DNA from: Laburnicola sp. R22_1
Taxonomy: Eukaryota > Ascomycota > Dothideomycetes > Pleosporales > Didymosphaeriaceae
Reading direction: 5' to 3'
Assembly: GCA_014281115.1 (NCBI GenBank)
Contig: JACONQ010000005.1
Span: forward strand, 2,604,001 to 2,668,000
Length of the DNA stretch: 64,000 nucleotides
Shown here piece after piece: positions 1 through 11,184 of the stretch. The translations under genes and the position numbers were made by a program. Positions within the stretch are counted from its first letter, which is position 1; every line of letters begins with the position of its first letter. The notes under the pieces were generated by a model. The model saw only the letters and a program-made list of their open reading frames with translations, made no database searches and had not been told where the DNA came from.

Positions 1-3000
1 GTAGCCTTAGATAACTAGACAGAATTTCTTATAGGGCTTAGTTGTTTTTTCTTTAATCTCTTATATAAGATATAATTTAAAAATTCGGATTCCGCTGTGC
101 AATTTCTTATTATATAGTTTAAACTCGAACACTCTATAGCCTACAAGGTTACTAATCTCTTAATTATTAGACGCCTTAAAGGGTGCGCCTGGGATCGTAA
201 TAACCTTATCGTTACGTAGCTTAATCGCTAGCTTAACGTATCCGTGCGCGTGATGCGCCGCTTTTTACTAGGAAAATCAAGAAAAACAAGGAAGTTTAAA
301 GCAGTATAACTCTTTAACTACCTTTCCTTTTTAAAATCTTCCTTTATTAAAGTTATTAAGAAAGACCGTCTCTATAACCTTAGAATTTTAGTTTTCTAAT
401 AATAATTAGTTTTAAGAAAAAAGTATAAAAGTGCTAAAGTTTAAGTTCCTAAAATTTAAAAATAATACTTTTAGGTGTAAAGTATACTATTTAGAATATA
501 ATTTATATTAGAACTTTTTCTTATAAAGAGCTACTTAAGAAGATAGATTATCTTTCCTAATTTATTTTTCTTAAAAAATAAAAAGATAATCTAACTTTTT
601 AGTTAAGAGTTTTATTAAAAAGAATCTAATATAAAATGTGTTCTAAATAGTATACTTTACACCTAAAAAAGTATTATTTTAAATTTTAGGACTTAAACTT
701 TAGCACTTTTATACTTGTTTCTTAAAACTAATTATTATTAGAAACTAAAATTCTAAGGTTATAGAGATGGTCTTTCTTAATAACTTTAATAAAGGAAGAT
801 TCTAAAAAGAAAAGGTAGTTAAAGAATTATACTACTTTAAACTTCCTTATTTTTCTTAATTTTCCTAGTAAAAAGCGGCGCATCACGCGAATCCGCGTAT
901 TATGCGCACGGACACATTATAGTTAGCCTTCTTCTTCTTAGTCATATATATATTCGCCTTGCGCTTATTTTTTTAATTCTAGAGGATGGCCTCTCTTACT
1001 TAGTTGCATTACTATAGGTACTTCTACATTTGTAGGTGGCTTATATCGTACGTATAGTGTATTAGAATTACTCTAGAGGTAGTCTAGTCTATAGTATGGC
1101 TTAATAATAGTTAATCTAAATATTATTAGACTATTAACTATATTAATAGTAATGTTGTAGCTATCTATGCTAGCAATTTTATATAGGCTATTTAAGCTAT
1201 TACTTTCTCTCTAGATTAAAATCTCGCTTTATAGCGAGAGTGCGAGTACGTCTTTAGTAGCAGGTCTGTTCTAGGTGTTTAGGGCATCTGCGACCTAGCG
1301 CTCTGCAGCGATCTTACGTAGGGCTTTTATCGTCTTTTAAATGGCCTTGCTGCGCTTAACTATTAATAGTAATAGTGATAACTCTATTGTTATACGTGGG
1401 TACGCCCTAAAGATTAGTAGAGTTAGGACTAGCCTATTAGGGCTGGCTGTATTATTAACGGCTTTCACAGCCATCTAGAGAATCACCTTATTAGATATAG
1501 TACTAGCGAGCTTAATATAAAGTATATCCTATACGCGGTGTAGGGGCGTATAATACCTCTTAGTCTTGCCTATAGACTAGTGCGTCTCTATAGACACTTG
1601 TTTATACGTTACTCCTATAATCTTTATCTTAGCGCGGAACTTTGCGCTTATAAAGTTAGTGCCTGCATTATATATAATAATATCTAGCGGGCCTTAGTAG
1701 GTGTTAATCTATAATATTTGTAGTGCCTTCCACATCTTCTTGGCTAAAATAGCGCTAAGAAACTTCGCGCCTTAAAACGCAATAGACGCATTAACCACAT
1801 ATAGTATAGGCTTATTGCCTAGGTATATTATATTAATAAGAATTTTATAATTAAAGTAGTGGTTATTCTTAAGAATAAACTTAAATTAGCGTGGCGCGGA
1901 GCTATTTAGTTAACAATAATAATAGAACTTTATAATTTTCTTAAGAGTTTTTTCTTTAAAGTTGTTATAACTAGTATTCTTTATTAGCTTAACTAGTCGT
2001 ATAATAGCTAGGTTCCCAAACTAACAATATAGCTATCTTAACTTAGTCTCTATTAGAAATATTATTGCGCGCTCTCTCTTGTTAAGATAGAACCACAGAT
2101 ATCCCTATTTGCGAATTACTAGGGTGCGGTGTTCTTCTTATATAAGCTTATCTGTAGTGTTGTTAAAATAGACATTTAACCTGTCTATATCCGTAAGACA
2201 TAGTAGAAACAGTGTGGGCGCTTTAAGTATCTTAAAATTAATTTTCCTAATCTCTGTAGGAACCTGCGCAGTGCTAATAGACGTGGTAACATAGCTCTTA
2301 CTAAATTTAATAGACGCTTTTCCTACTATAGATATGTCTATTATAACTGTTAGATCTTCTTATGTTAGTGCAAGGTATTATTTCCTACTAACTATAGATA
2401 TATTAGCGGCGCTAGTATTAGACAGAATTTTCTAGTACACGAATCGCGCGTATTAGTCCTTAATAAGAAACTATAATACTAGCGTTAATAGTACACGTTT
2501 ACTATAAATGTTGTTACTAGAGATATAGTGTAGAAATGCTTAATCTACGAGGCATTATTTCTTAAAGAATTGTTATTTAATATACGCGGCTATAACGCTA
2601 TTATTATTATTTTTGTCCTTATAGGCTTCCTCTTCTCTTTAACCTTCTTAGTTATACTAGATCGCGTGTTTAATCCCTTTATACTCTATAAGGTACATAG
2701 AGAAGTCTGCGGGCAGTTGTGTGTCTACAAAGTAATATGCGGAAAAAAACTGCGTATAGGCGGCCTTGCGTTCTTTATCCATATAGTTAGTTAACTAGCA
2801 GCCTTTTTTCTAGCAAATAAAACACTTCTTCTTTTAGCGTAGTGTAAATTCACATGCACTATTATAGCTATTAAAGCGCTAATTGCCTCTATTACTTGCT
2901 TGGCCTTCTTAGAATCTACTACTAAATCTATCTTCGCCTCTAAATCCTCCTCTAAATCCTCCTCTAAATCCTTCTCTAAATCCCCCTTAATCTCTTCCAT

Positions 3001-4950
3001 TGCTGTTGTAGCGGCGGTCTAGATAGTACTAGTCCTCTATAACTATTTTGCTTCCTATTAGCATTTGTGTTATATACTATCGTGCAAGGTACGTCTTAAT
3101 TATAGACTATAAGTCTAAAAAGAGCCCTTCGCAGATTAGGGCTGGCTTAAATAGTGCTATTTCGAGTTTAGGAACTCTATGGCACGTATTAATAACTATT
3201 GTACACAAAGCATCCTCGCCTTTAAAGTTCTTCTTAAGCGCGCGTTGGCATAACTATAGCTTATCTAGCAGGATCTACAACATCTTATATAGGCCGTTTT
3301 TAGGGTTCTCTATTTGTATGCGAGCAAAGCTTATAGTAGTCTAGTCTGTGTAGTAATACTAATAGTGGATGTTATAGTTAAAATAGTTCTTAATTACTAT
3401 GTATGCACTAGCAAAGCTATTGTCCCTCTATATAACCTGAATATAAAATATCTCTACTCGTCTAGTAAGAATATAAGGAAACACTACATAAAACTCTTCC
3501 TCTTTAATATTAACCTGCTAACAAATACTAAAGAAGATCTTAATCTTATTATCTAGAAGATTGTATGCGTCCCCTATATACTTCTTACTATTGTCCTAGA
3601 TCTTTAAGAATTGCGTAATTGTGCTAGCGTTAAGCCTATTATTAGGTAATTATTATAGCGGCAGCGTCTTATATAGGTTATAGGGAAGCTTAGGTAGTCT
3701 ATAGAGTATGCTAATTGTTAGCTACTGCAGAAATAGCGTAATTTCGCAATACGCGGTCGCTAGTAGTTGTGTGTAAGTTTGGGATCGCCATTATTGTAAT
3801 TAGTTACCTTGTGCCCACTATTATTAAGGTTAATATCCTCTAAGCGCATTACTTATATATAGTAACTCTAGACTATTAGGGCTCTAGTATACTAGTTATG
3901 GCTCCTAGCTTTAAGCGCCTTATCTTGCTTTGTACTACTCGCCTTATTGCAAGCCCTATAAGATCTACTATAATAGTAGTAGCTCTATGTGCGATTGCGG
4001 TTGCCGTGTACTAGCTACTAGACTAGCCTACTATAGTTATTCGGCCTTAGGGGCTATCTATTGCGTGTTCCTTTAGCGTTCGTACGCTTTAGACTAGTAG
4101 TCGAACTTTATTGCTTAAAACTCCACAGGATCCTATTTAGGGGGGTTTTTTATAGCCAGTGTCTTGTATAGAGAATCTACTACTCTAGCGCAGTTGTTGC
4201 CAGTATAGACTCCCCTATTTCGTAGCATAGTCTTAAGAGACTTTAGAGTATTTTACTTAACCTTAAAGAACAGGTCTCTTGTCTATTCTTTAAAGTCTAC
4301 TTTATAATTATTAAAAAGCTTATTATCTTAGACTATTGCCACATTATAGTTATAAACTATCTTAGCAACCTAGGTTATTGTGTGCGTCTTATTTGTATCC
4401 GCTAGTATAGGTACATCCTAGAGAGATATATTAATAATAATAAGCGTAACTATGTATAGACAGTCTCTTATAAGATACTTAGTAGTAAACTTAGCCTAAA
4501 GGAAAGAAGCTTCCTTGCGTTTGCTTGTGTCGTGCTCTAATAGTTTATTAAGTAGCTAATTCTAAGTATTTACCACATCCGTAGCGCTTATATCGCTTTG
4601 GTTATCCGCTATTATACTAACGTACGTTAACGCATTATTAGTGTTGTCTTACTAGTTAGTTATTTCTAGCACTTATTGTGGTTATACATAATTAGGTTAT
4701 CTAGAGACGCTTGTACTAAATTAGTATACGTTGCTAACACGCTCTGTGTCCACAGATTGGCCTAAACTAGTAGCTTAGAGGGAGGTTAAAAGTGCTTTGT
4801 GTTATCTCTACCTTACTCTATTCTTAGTACATATGTCTTGTCCTAAGATTTCTTATATTAGGGTGTTAATAGTCTGTCTCTTCTATTTTACTATTTGTAA
4901 TCGCCTTAAGCAATTACTAATTAGTGTTGGATAGGCTCTTACTAGTAAAA
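1..4950 (-). mobile_element. RIP-degraded Ty1/copia-type retrotransposon
   Basis: Read on the minus strand with stops ignored, this block keeps recognisable retroelement order. Around 3240-3110 there is a Gag-like stretch (ELKGEDALCTIVINTC, then FKPALICEGLF). Around 2880-2740 lies a degenerate zinc-knuckle region. Around 2250-1250 is an integrase core (the VVNASIAF region, then DIIIYNAGTNF and IGKTKRYYTPLHRV). At 235-1 is the N-terminal part of a copia reverse transcriptase (SGIRIFKLYLI, then EIKEKTTKPYKKF). Many stops sit where Trp, Gln or Arg would be expected, consistent with C-to-T changes on either strand. The element runs off the left edge, so the rest of RT and RNase H is missing. A large palindrome at 241-912 interrupts it between integrase and RT. 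No LTR pair was resolved and the right-hand limit is approximate. Open frames on the opposite strand here are by-products. Confidence 0.8.
241..912. repeat. Large near-perfect palindrome (foldback/MITE-like)
   Basis: The two halves are inverted copies of about 320 bp meeting near position 571. The left arm begins TCCGTGCGCGTGATGCGCCG at 241; the right arm ends with the reverse complement, GGCGCATCACGCG at 877-889, followed by GCGCACGGA at 904-912. The inner parts also pair (AAGTATACTATTTAG near 480 against CTAAATAGTATACTT near 643). The GC-rich ends contrast with the AT-rich inside. It lies between the integrase and RT parts of the surrounding copia relic and so looks like a nested insertion. 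No coding sequence or clear target-site duplication was seen. Confidence 0.85.
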
Positions 4951-7900
4951 GGAAAGAAACTAAAAACAGATTATATTTAAAGATTTTATTCTCATTCTTG
5001 TCTTTGTGTAAATACTATAGAGATATACATACTCTTATCTAAGTAGGACTAAAGTAGAATCGAGGCAATCTATTAGGCATTGTTAGGTAGCTAATATATC
5101 TACTAATGCCTATAATCCGACATAAAGTGCTATTAAGGTAAAGGACTATAACTAAGTAATAAGAGTAAAGGTAAGTAGTAGTAGTAGGAGTATATAAAAG
5201 ATAGGTAGTAGTAAGGTTCTAAGGGGGCAGAATATAGCTTGCTAGTTATAAGGAGAAATCTACTATAAAAGAGAGTTAATAAAATAGTTAGGTTAGTTAC
5301 TATAATAATAATTATTATTATTATTATAGTAAAAAATATTATTAAAGAAATTGTTAATTATATAATATAGTGGTTAGTTAAACAGCCAGCCTAGGATTAC
5401 GTAACATTAGAGATTAACCCTCGGAGAGAAGTTACTAGTCTTATAAGTAATCTTATTCTTTACTAAGTAAGTCTTAGTAATCTAGTATAGATAAAGTAAA
5501 TTTCTACTAATAAGGACCTAAGTAAACTATTACTTATTAATTACAATCTTAGGGCTAGACTAATTAGAATATTAGTTAATTAGCTAATTTAGCATTATAT
5601 AACCTTACTATATAGCTAGACTAGTCTAAGTAGCACTATACTAAGAACCTTAACTAGGTAGATTATAATTAAGTACTAACGCAGAATAACTTTTTTTTGT
5701 AAACAAAACTGCATTTCCTAGCTATACTATAGTAAAAGAAAATCTAGCTATAATCTTTTTTCTATATACTAGCTCTATAAGATAGATACTATATAAATAT
5801 ATATAAAAGTAAATAGTTTATAAGCGCTTATTTGTCTGGCACCCCGCGATCTCGTCGACTTTTCACAACAGTAACTTAGTTATATTAGCGTGCAGAATAA
5901 CTTATATTATAAGTTAGAAGTGCTTACTTAGTAGAATCTAATTAAGTAAGATTAATTAGATCTATAGAAATATTCTTAGCCTAGATAGAAGCGCTAAAAC
6001 CTTCTAAAAAAGACTAGTAATTATTATCCTTATCTAAGAGCAAAGTAGGAGATAGAGCACTATCTTTCTTTATCTTCTTTTACTTAAATACATCTTTAGG
6101 TATTCTCTAAGACTTTTTATAAAATTAATATAAGAAGATTAGTACTATAAAGATTAATAAATAATTAACTAAATGCACATAATTATATACTAAATTATTA
6201 TTCGCCTAACACTAAATAAACTTATAAGCCTTATATTTAAGCTTCTTAAGTCTTAAAAATATTAGTAAAAAAATTACTAAAAATAATTAGGTTTTTATAT
6301 AATAGCTTACACATATATCTAAATACGTAATAATAATAATAAGTGTTTAAGTATTTAGTTAATGTATTTTTAAAATATCTACTATTTAAGCTGCTAGAAA
6401 AATAATATCTAAGGTATATAATATATAAATACCTACGCTTAGGACTACATAATTAATTAGAGGCTAAACTAAGCTTATTTTTCTTAATCTTCTTATTTTT
6501 AGGAGTTTTAGCCTTTTTCTTAGACTTAGAGCTGCTTAAAAAAGCAGCTTTAGAAAAATTCTAATTAGTATTCTTTAATTATAGAGACTTTTTATAAAAT
6601 TAGAAAAGGTTCTTAATAGGCTTAGAATGCTTAGATAATTAGAATTAATTATATTTTTAGGTTTTTACATTTCTTTTATATATTCTCTTCTTTGGAAAAT
6701 TAAAAGTAACCTTACTAGAAGTCTTATTTAATAGACAATTAGAGCAGCGTGTTATAAGTTAATTAACCTAATTTTATATTTTTTTAGCCTTCTACTTATA
6801 TTTATTTTAAATAAGCTTTATTTAAAACTTTATAAACGCGTTAATTAGTGTGTTTTATATATATTAGTTAGCAGTCTATAATTCTTAATATAAGAAATAA
6901 AAGATTAGAATAATTAACTTACTTCTATATTAGGAAAAGTTTTAAGTAAGCATAGGCATCTAGGGCACCTAAGCGGCTCTAAGCACGCCTGTGCACGCCT
7001 ACGCATCAAATGCGCTTAGAGCGCACTAGCGATACTACTTTTTTCTTAGTGTATGTATGCGCAAGGTTGCGCAAGAATGCGCACCTATGCCGCTAGTATA
7101 CCTAGAGCAGCTAGAGTAGCTAGAGTACTCTAAGTGCCTATACTACCTATAAAATGCTAATTAATAAGCAAATAAAGCTCTTTAATTAGCTAGAATTTAA
7201 AAAAAAAAGCTTAGTAAGCTACTTAGTAAGCTGCTTAGTAAGCTTTTAAAAAAAGATTTTTTAAAGTATAAAGTTAAAGTCTCTTACTATATAGTAATTA
7301 CTAGTTAATATAATAGTACTAATTACTAAATCGCAAACGCGATAACTAAATTATAGTTAAGCGTTTTATCGCCTACACTACTTCTATAGTTACGACTTCG
7401 CGGTCTACTATAGCTTTCTAATAGTCTAGTAGTTAAGAAATAATATATAACTTAGTTATGCTAAATAGTAGACTGTCTATTAACTACTATCGATAATACT
7501 ACTATAAAGAAAGTTAATAATAAAATTATTATTATTTTATATATATTTTACTACTACTACTACTATATACTAGATAATAGATTTTAGTGTCTTTTATTTT
7601 ACTTGTCTCTATATATAGTATAAACTCAATTTTAGTTAAAATTTCTACACGATAAAGATATTTAATAATAGTACTAATTACTAGCATATTATATAAAACT
7701 TTTACCTAACTCTAAATTCTAAGTTTTATAGGTTTAAAAATAGAAAAAATATAGTTTTATAATTATTTAAAAGAATTAGATTAGGCGAAAATTAGTGGCT
7801 TGACAAAGAATACTATTTTAAAAAGTTTAAACTTTAATAACTTTTTAACTACTTTATTATTATTATAACTTTTTTAAAATTTATATAATAATATTACGTA

Positions 7901-8670
7901 ATATATATAATAACTAGTAAAATAAAAGTTTTTTATTAATTACTAGCTAATTACGTAATAAAAATAGTATTTTTAAATTAAATAATTAAAGACTAGTATT
8001 TTCTCTCTAAATCTATTAAAAAATTAAAATTATAGCTTTACTAGTAAACGAGTTATAAAGCTTTAAAAAAATTACTTATTTAGGCTATTTGTGTATATCT
8101 ACGCAAGTCTACGTATATTTATGCATCTTTAAGTATTTTTGTGCTAGTAAATTGCTTGTGCAAAAATGCGTATAAATGTGTAAGTCTACGTATATCTGCG
8201 CACGATTCGCATAGTTAAGTAGAAAAACTTTTCTAATGTATAGAAAACTTAACTAGAGGAACTAAGTAAAAAGATAGAGAGTAGATAAGTAAAGTTTTAT
8301 TATTAATAAAGAGCTATTATAGGCTTATATAACTATAAACGCTTAAATTATACTATTATAACTAATTAGTTACTTAGCTAGGTACTTAATTTATAAGCTA
8401 ATTAAAGGTAGGATTATTTTAAGTCTTATTACGTAAGTAGGCGCGCTGCTTATGCAGCCTATCTAAAGGGTATATTATAGAAATAAGGCTCTAACTAGGT
8501 GCAATTACGTGCCTATAATTATATAAGTAGTATTATTTTAATCTTACTTTTTTTCTATAAGCGTATATATAGTCTAGCCCTTTAGCTTCCTTTCTTATAT
8601 AGCAATCTTATCCAATTCGCTCACCAAATCTGAGATTCCAACTCGTTTTCCTTCGACAGGGGTAGTCTTT
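4951..8670. other. AT-rich RIP-type block, content unrecognised
   Basis: Very AT-rich DNA dense in TA dinucleotides and stops in all frames; no protein family was recognised. Small islands keep higher GC, for example CACCCCGCGATCTCGTCGAC near 5841 and a stretch of TGCGCA/ACGC-type motifs at about 6955-7090, with a weaker version at 8090-8210. Local repeats include three tandem copies of GCTTAGTAAGCT at 7209-7250, (ACT)n near 7549 and AGT runs near 5170. The most likely content is one or more further transposons mutated beyond recognition. Confidence 0.7.
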
Positions 8671-8675
8671 TTTTA

Positions 8676-8699
8676 ATATATATATATATATATATATAT
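8676..8699. repeat. (TA)n microsatellite at compartment edge
   Basis: A pure TA dinucleotide run. It lies within about 60 bp of the change from AT-rich degraded DNA to normal-composition gene space. Confidence 0.9.
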
Positions 8700-8753
8700 T
8701 GGATGAAAAGAGGTCAAAAACTCATATCTGACCCGGCTTATACTCCATGGTAA

Positions 8754-9187
8754 GACGTTGTCGAACCCAGTCCTACGCCAATTTTCTAAAACAAAGTGAA
8801 TCCAAAGGCTCCTTCAGATAAGTTTCAGACATACCACACCCTTCACACACTTACTCACACACCAGCCCACTTAATAAAAGCCTTTTGCCTTTTGCCCCTT
8901 ACTATTTTACCTCCTTCCTATCCGCCTCACACACCTCCGCAAACCACTCTAACCGCGCGTCCCCATACAAGACGTTGTTAAACCCAGTCCCGCGCCTGTT
9001 TTCTAAAACAAAGTAAATCCAAAGGCTCCTTTAGATAAGTTCCAGACATACCACACCCTTTACACACTCACTCACACACTAGCCCACTCGACGATAAAAG
9101 CCCATCGCCTCTTGCCCCTTACTATTTCACCTCCTTCCTATCCGCCTCACACACCTCCGCAAACCACTCCGACCGCGCGTCCCCATA
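8754..9187. repeat. Tandem duplication of RBR-gene 3' end (~217-220 bp unit)
   Basis: Two head-to-tail copies. Copy 1 starts GACGTTGTCGAACCCAGTCC at 8754; copy 2 starts GACGTTGTTAAACCCAGTCC at 8971. Each contains 3'-flanking sequence plus the last coding codons of the minus-strand RBR gene, up to CCCCATACA. The offset is 217 bp at the start and 220 bp further on, so there are small indels. Many mismatches are transitions: the outer copy has TATTTTAC for TATTTCAC and CACTCTAACC for CACTCCGACC, while the inner copy has GTTAAACCC for GTCGAACCC. This fits light RIP of a short duplication. The gene still uses the inner (right) copy as its C-terminus. Confidence 0.9.
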
Positions 9188-10327
9188 CAGATCCACAGGC
9201 GCCGCCTTGTTACTCCCCGGCACCGCACTCGCCGCTGTCAGCCAATCAAAATACTTCTCACACCCAGGACATCTCATGCTATTACAACCGCCATCCTTTT
9301 CAATCACGAGGTAGCAGTTGGGACAGCGCTTGCCGTCCTTGGCCTGCATAAGGTCGAGCACTTGCTTATCCGGGTCGGACATTTTGTCGTTGATGTGGCG
9401 CGCCGCATACTCGGTGCACGTCAGGCCCGTGTGCCAGGGGACGAGACATTTGACGCAGAAGCGCGTGGCGCACGTGGGCGAGGTGCATTCGACCTGGGGC
9501 CAGCCTGGAAATTCGCGTTCGACGAGGGCGCGCGCGCCGCACGAGGGATTGACGCACGTGAGGAAGGATTCCAGGCGCGTGTGCAAGTAGACTTCCATCA
9601 TGTCGAGGTTGTATTTTTCGAGCGGCTCGCCGGCGGGGAAGTATTGCACGACCAAGTCGGTGTTCCAGTGCGTATAGCACTCTGGCTCGACGCAGCCTGT
9701 GGATACGCTGCGGGCGCCTAGGAGGTCGTGCCGTGCGGCCATGTTCTTGCCGATGCAGGTCTTGCAGACGGGATCGCGCTTGCTTCCCGGGGCGCGAGTG
9801 AGGTGCGGGATACATCCGCTGGGCACGTCGGTGGGGAGGAGACGGTGGCGATGCCGAGGTGGGACGTAGCGCGGGAAGTCTGCGACGGGGAGTTCCTCCA
9901 CGCAGATTCGACATGTGTAGTGGGTAGGTGGGGGAGGGCGAGGCTTTGCGGGCGTCTTTGGTTTGCGTTTGGGGCCCCAATAGTCGCGGCTGCGGCGTTT
10001 GCGTGTCTTGCGGGTAGATTTATCCTTAGGAGACGGAATAGATTGTGGTGGAGATGGGGACGAGACTGTTGTTGAGCGGAGTACACGAGTAGACCGCGTT
10101 GCGGGTGTTGTTATTGCGGATGGGCCAGACACCTCCTGGGTTTGAGTGCGGGCGGATGAGCGGACAGATTTGCTTCGACGTGCTGGTACTTGAGACGTCT
10201 TTTCGGCTGCTTGAGCGCGTGATTTGTAGATAGCCCGGGTCCTTCTGTTATGGTCTGCGGCACGGGTTGCAAGTGGGACGTTCTCATAGCGACGGCTTGC
10301 TCTGGTTTTTGACCTGGTGGCGACCAT
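9122..10327 (-). CDS. RBR/IBR-type E3 ubiquitin ligase-like protein
   Basis: Single-exon gene of 401 residues. Residues 1-135 are basic and low-complexity, rich in Arg, Lys, Ser and Pro. A RING1-like module starts at C139-x2-C142 and includes CKTCIGKNMAARH. An IBR-like Cys cluster follows (CVNPSCGA, CTSPTCATRFCVKC). Near the end is a RING2-like module, C335-P-N-C338 ... GGC348NSM-R-C353-P-G-C356. In RBR ligases the Cys in the equivalent GGCN position carries ubiquitin as a thioester, so C348 is the candidate catalytic residue. RING2 is short and the FDW after the last Cys pair replaces the usual FCW.C ending, so it may be atypical. The end of the gene lies in a tandem duplication at the edge of the RIP block. 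Its start faces DRS1 across 0.86 kb. Substrate and partners cannot be told from sequence. Confidence 0.8.
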   Translation of the reverse strand: MVATRSKTRASRRYENVPLATRAADHNRRTRAIYKSRAQAAEKTSQVPARRSKSVRSSARTQTQEVSGPSAITTPATRSTRVLRSTTVSSPSPPQSIPSPKDKSTRKTRKRRSRDYWGPKRKPKTPAKPRPPPPTHYTCRICVEELPVADFPRYVPPRHRHRLLPTDVPSGCIPHLTRAPGSKRDPVCKTCIGKNMAARHDLLGARSVSTGCVEPECYTHWNTDLVVQYFPAGEPLEKYNLDMMEVYLHTRLESFLTCVNPSCGARALVEREFPGWPQVECTSPTCATRFCVKCLVPWHTGLTCTEYAARHINDKMSDPDKQVLDLMQAKDGKRCPNCYLVIEKDGGCNSMRCPGCEKYFDWLTAASAVPGSNKAAPVDLYGDARSEWFAEVCEADRKEVK

Positions 10328-11184
10328 GATGAAGGTAGTTCTCGAGAGCTTTAATCAGATAGTGACTCAAGGCGGTGGGATGTAAGAAAAGTTGGTGAAG
10401 GCAGACGTGGTGGGTGAGAGTGCATGGAACTTGAAGGTAGGGTGAAGGTCGGTAGTGTTACGGAACAAGCTGCGGGTCCTCACTTGAGCGTCGATCAGCA
10501 GATGGCGGGCGTGAGTCACAACTGTGGTTGAGAGGAGGTCGAGTATCAGGCTGAGCCACTCAGGTTGGGCGGTTCTCCGGGTCAAGGCAGAAGCAAACGG
10601 AACTAGGCTACAGTGTTAGTCAGACGGTTGCGCCCACGGGCAGGCTTGGCTAGATAACGGTGGTACTCCAGATATATAAAGCAGCACCAGCAGCCTGGTG
10701 CCTGGTGACAGTGCAGTCTCCTTCGTGTACCACTCATCCATGGATTGTAGCCGCACTGGTGACCAATTAGATTTCTCCGGACTGATTATGGGCCAATAAT
10801 GGGGCGGACAGTCGGATGAACGCAACTGCTTGGCTTTCTCTGGCGGTACAGTGACTGCCATGTGCAAGAGTCTACGGCATTGGGTCGGATGTTGTCCGGC
10901 GCTCATCATCAATAGAGCTTGTATGGGTGCAATGTTCTCCGGCCGGCCAGCCCAGCAAAGCAGCCGGTCGCATCGCATGTCTCGGAAAGGTCTATCGGGG
11001 AGTATCCGATGGCTATGTTTGCTGGCGGCCGTCGACATGTGGTGAATGCGTTTACGGTTAGCTTGTCAACCCGTGCGCTACCGGGGAGCTGGTCCGTGCT
11101 AGTGCCAAGATTTCTCCCGCGCTGCACAGGAACTTTTTTCTGCCGCGAATTTTCGTCGTCGCAATATCCGTGCGCCTGTATGCA
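10328..11184. other. Divergent intergenic region, RBR gene / DRS1
   Basis: About 0.86 kb between two genes transcribed away from each other, so it should carry both promoters. Short open frames here have no recognisable domain or splice pattern and I do not call them genes. Confidence 0.6.

Noticed and set aside
2570..3556. Plus-strand open frames of 70-100 codons
   Set aside because: They lie opposite the minus-strand copia Gag region and are produced by AT-rich degenerate DNA; no domain.
10616..11038. Minus-strand 140-codon frame between RBR gene and DRS1
   Set aside because: No domain, and it fills the divergent promoter region of two well-supported genes.
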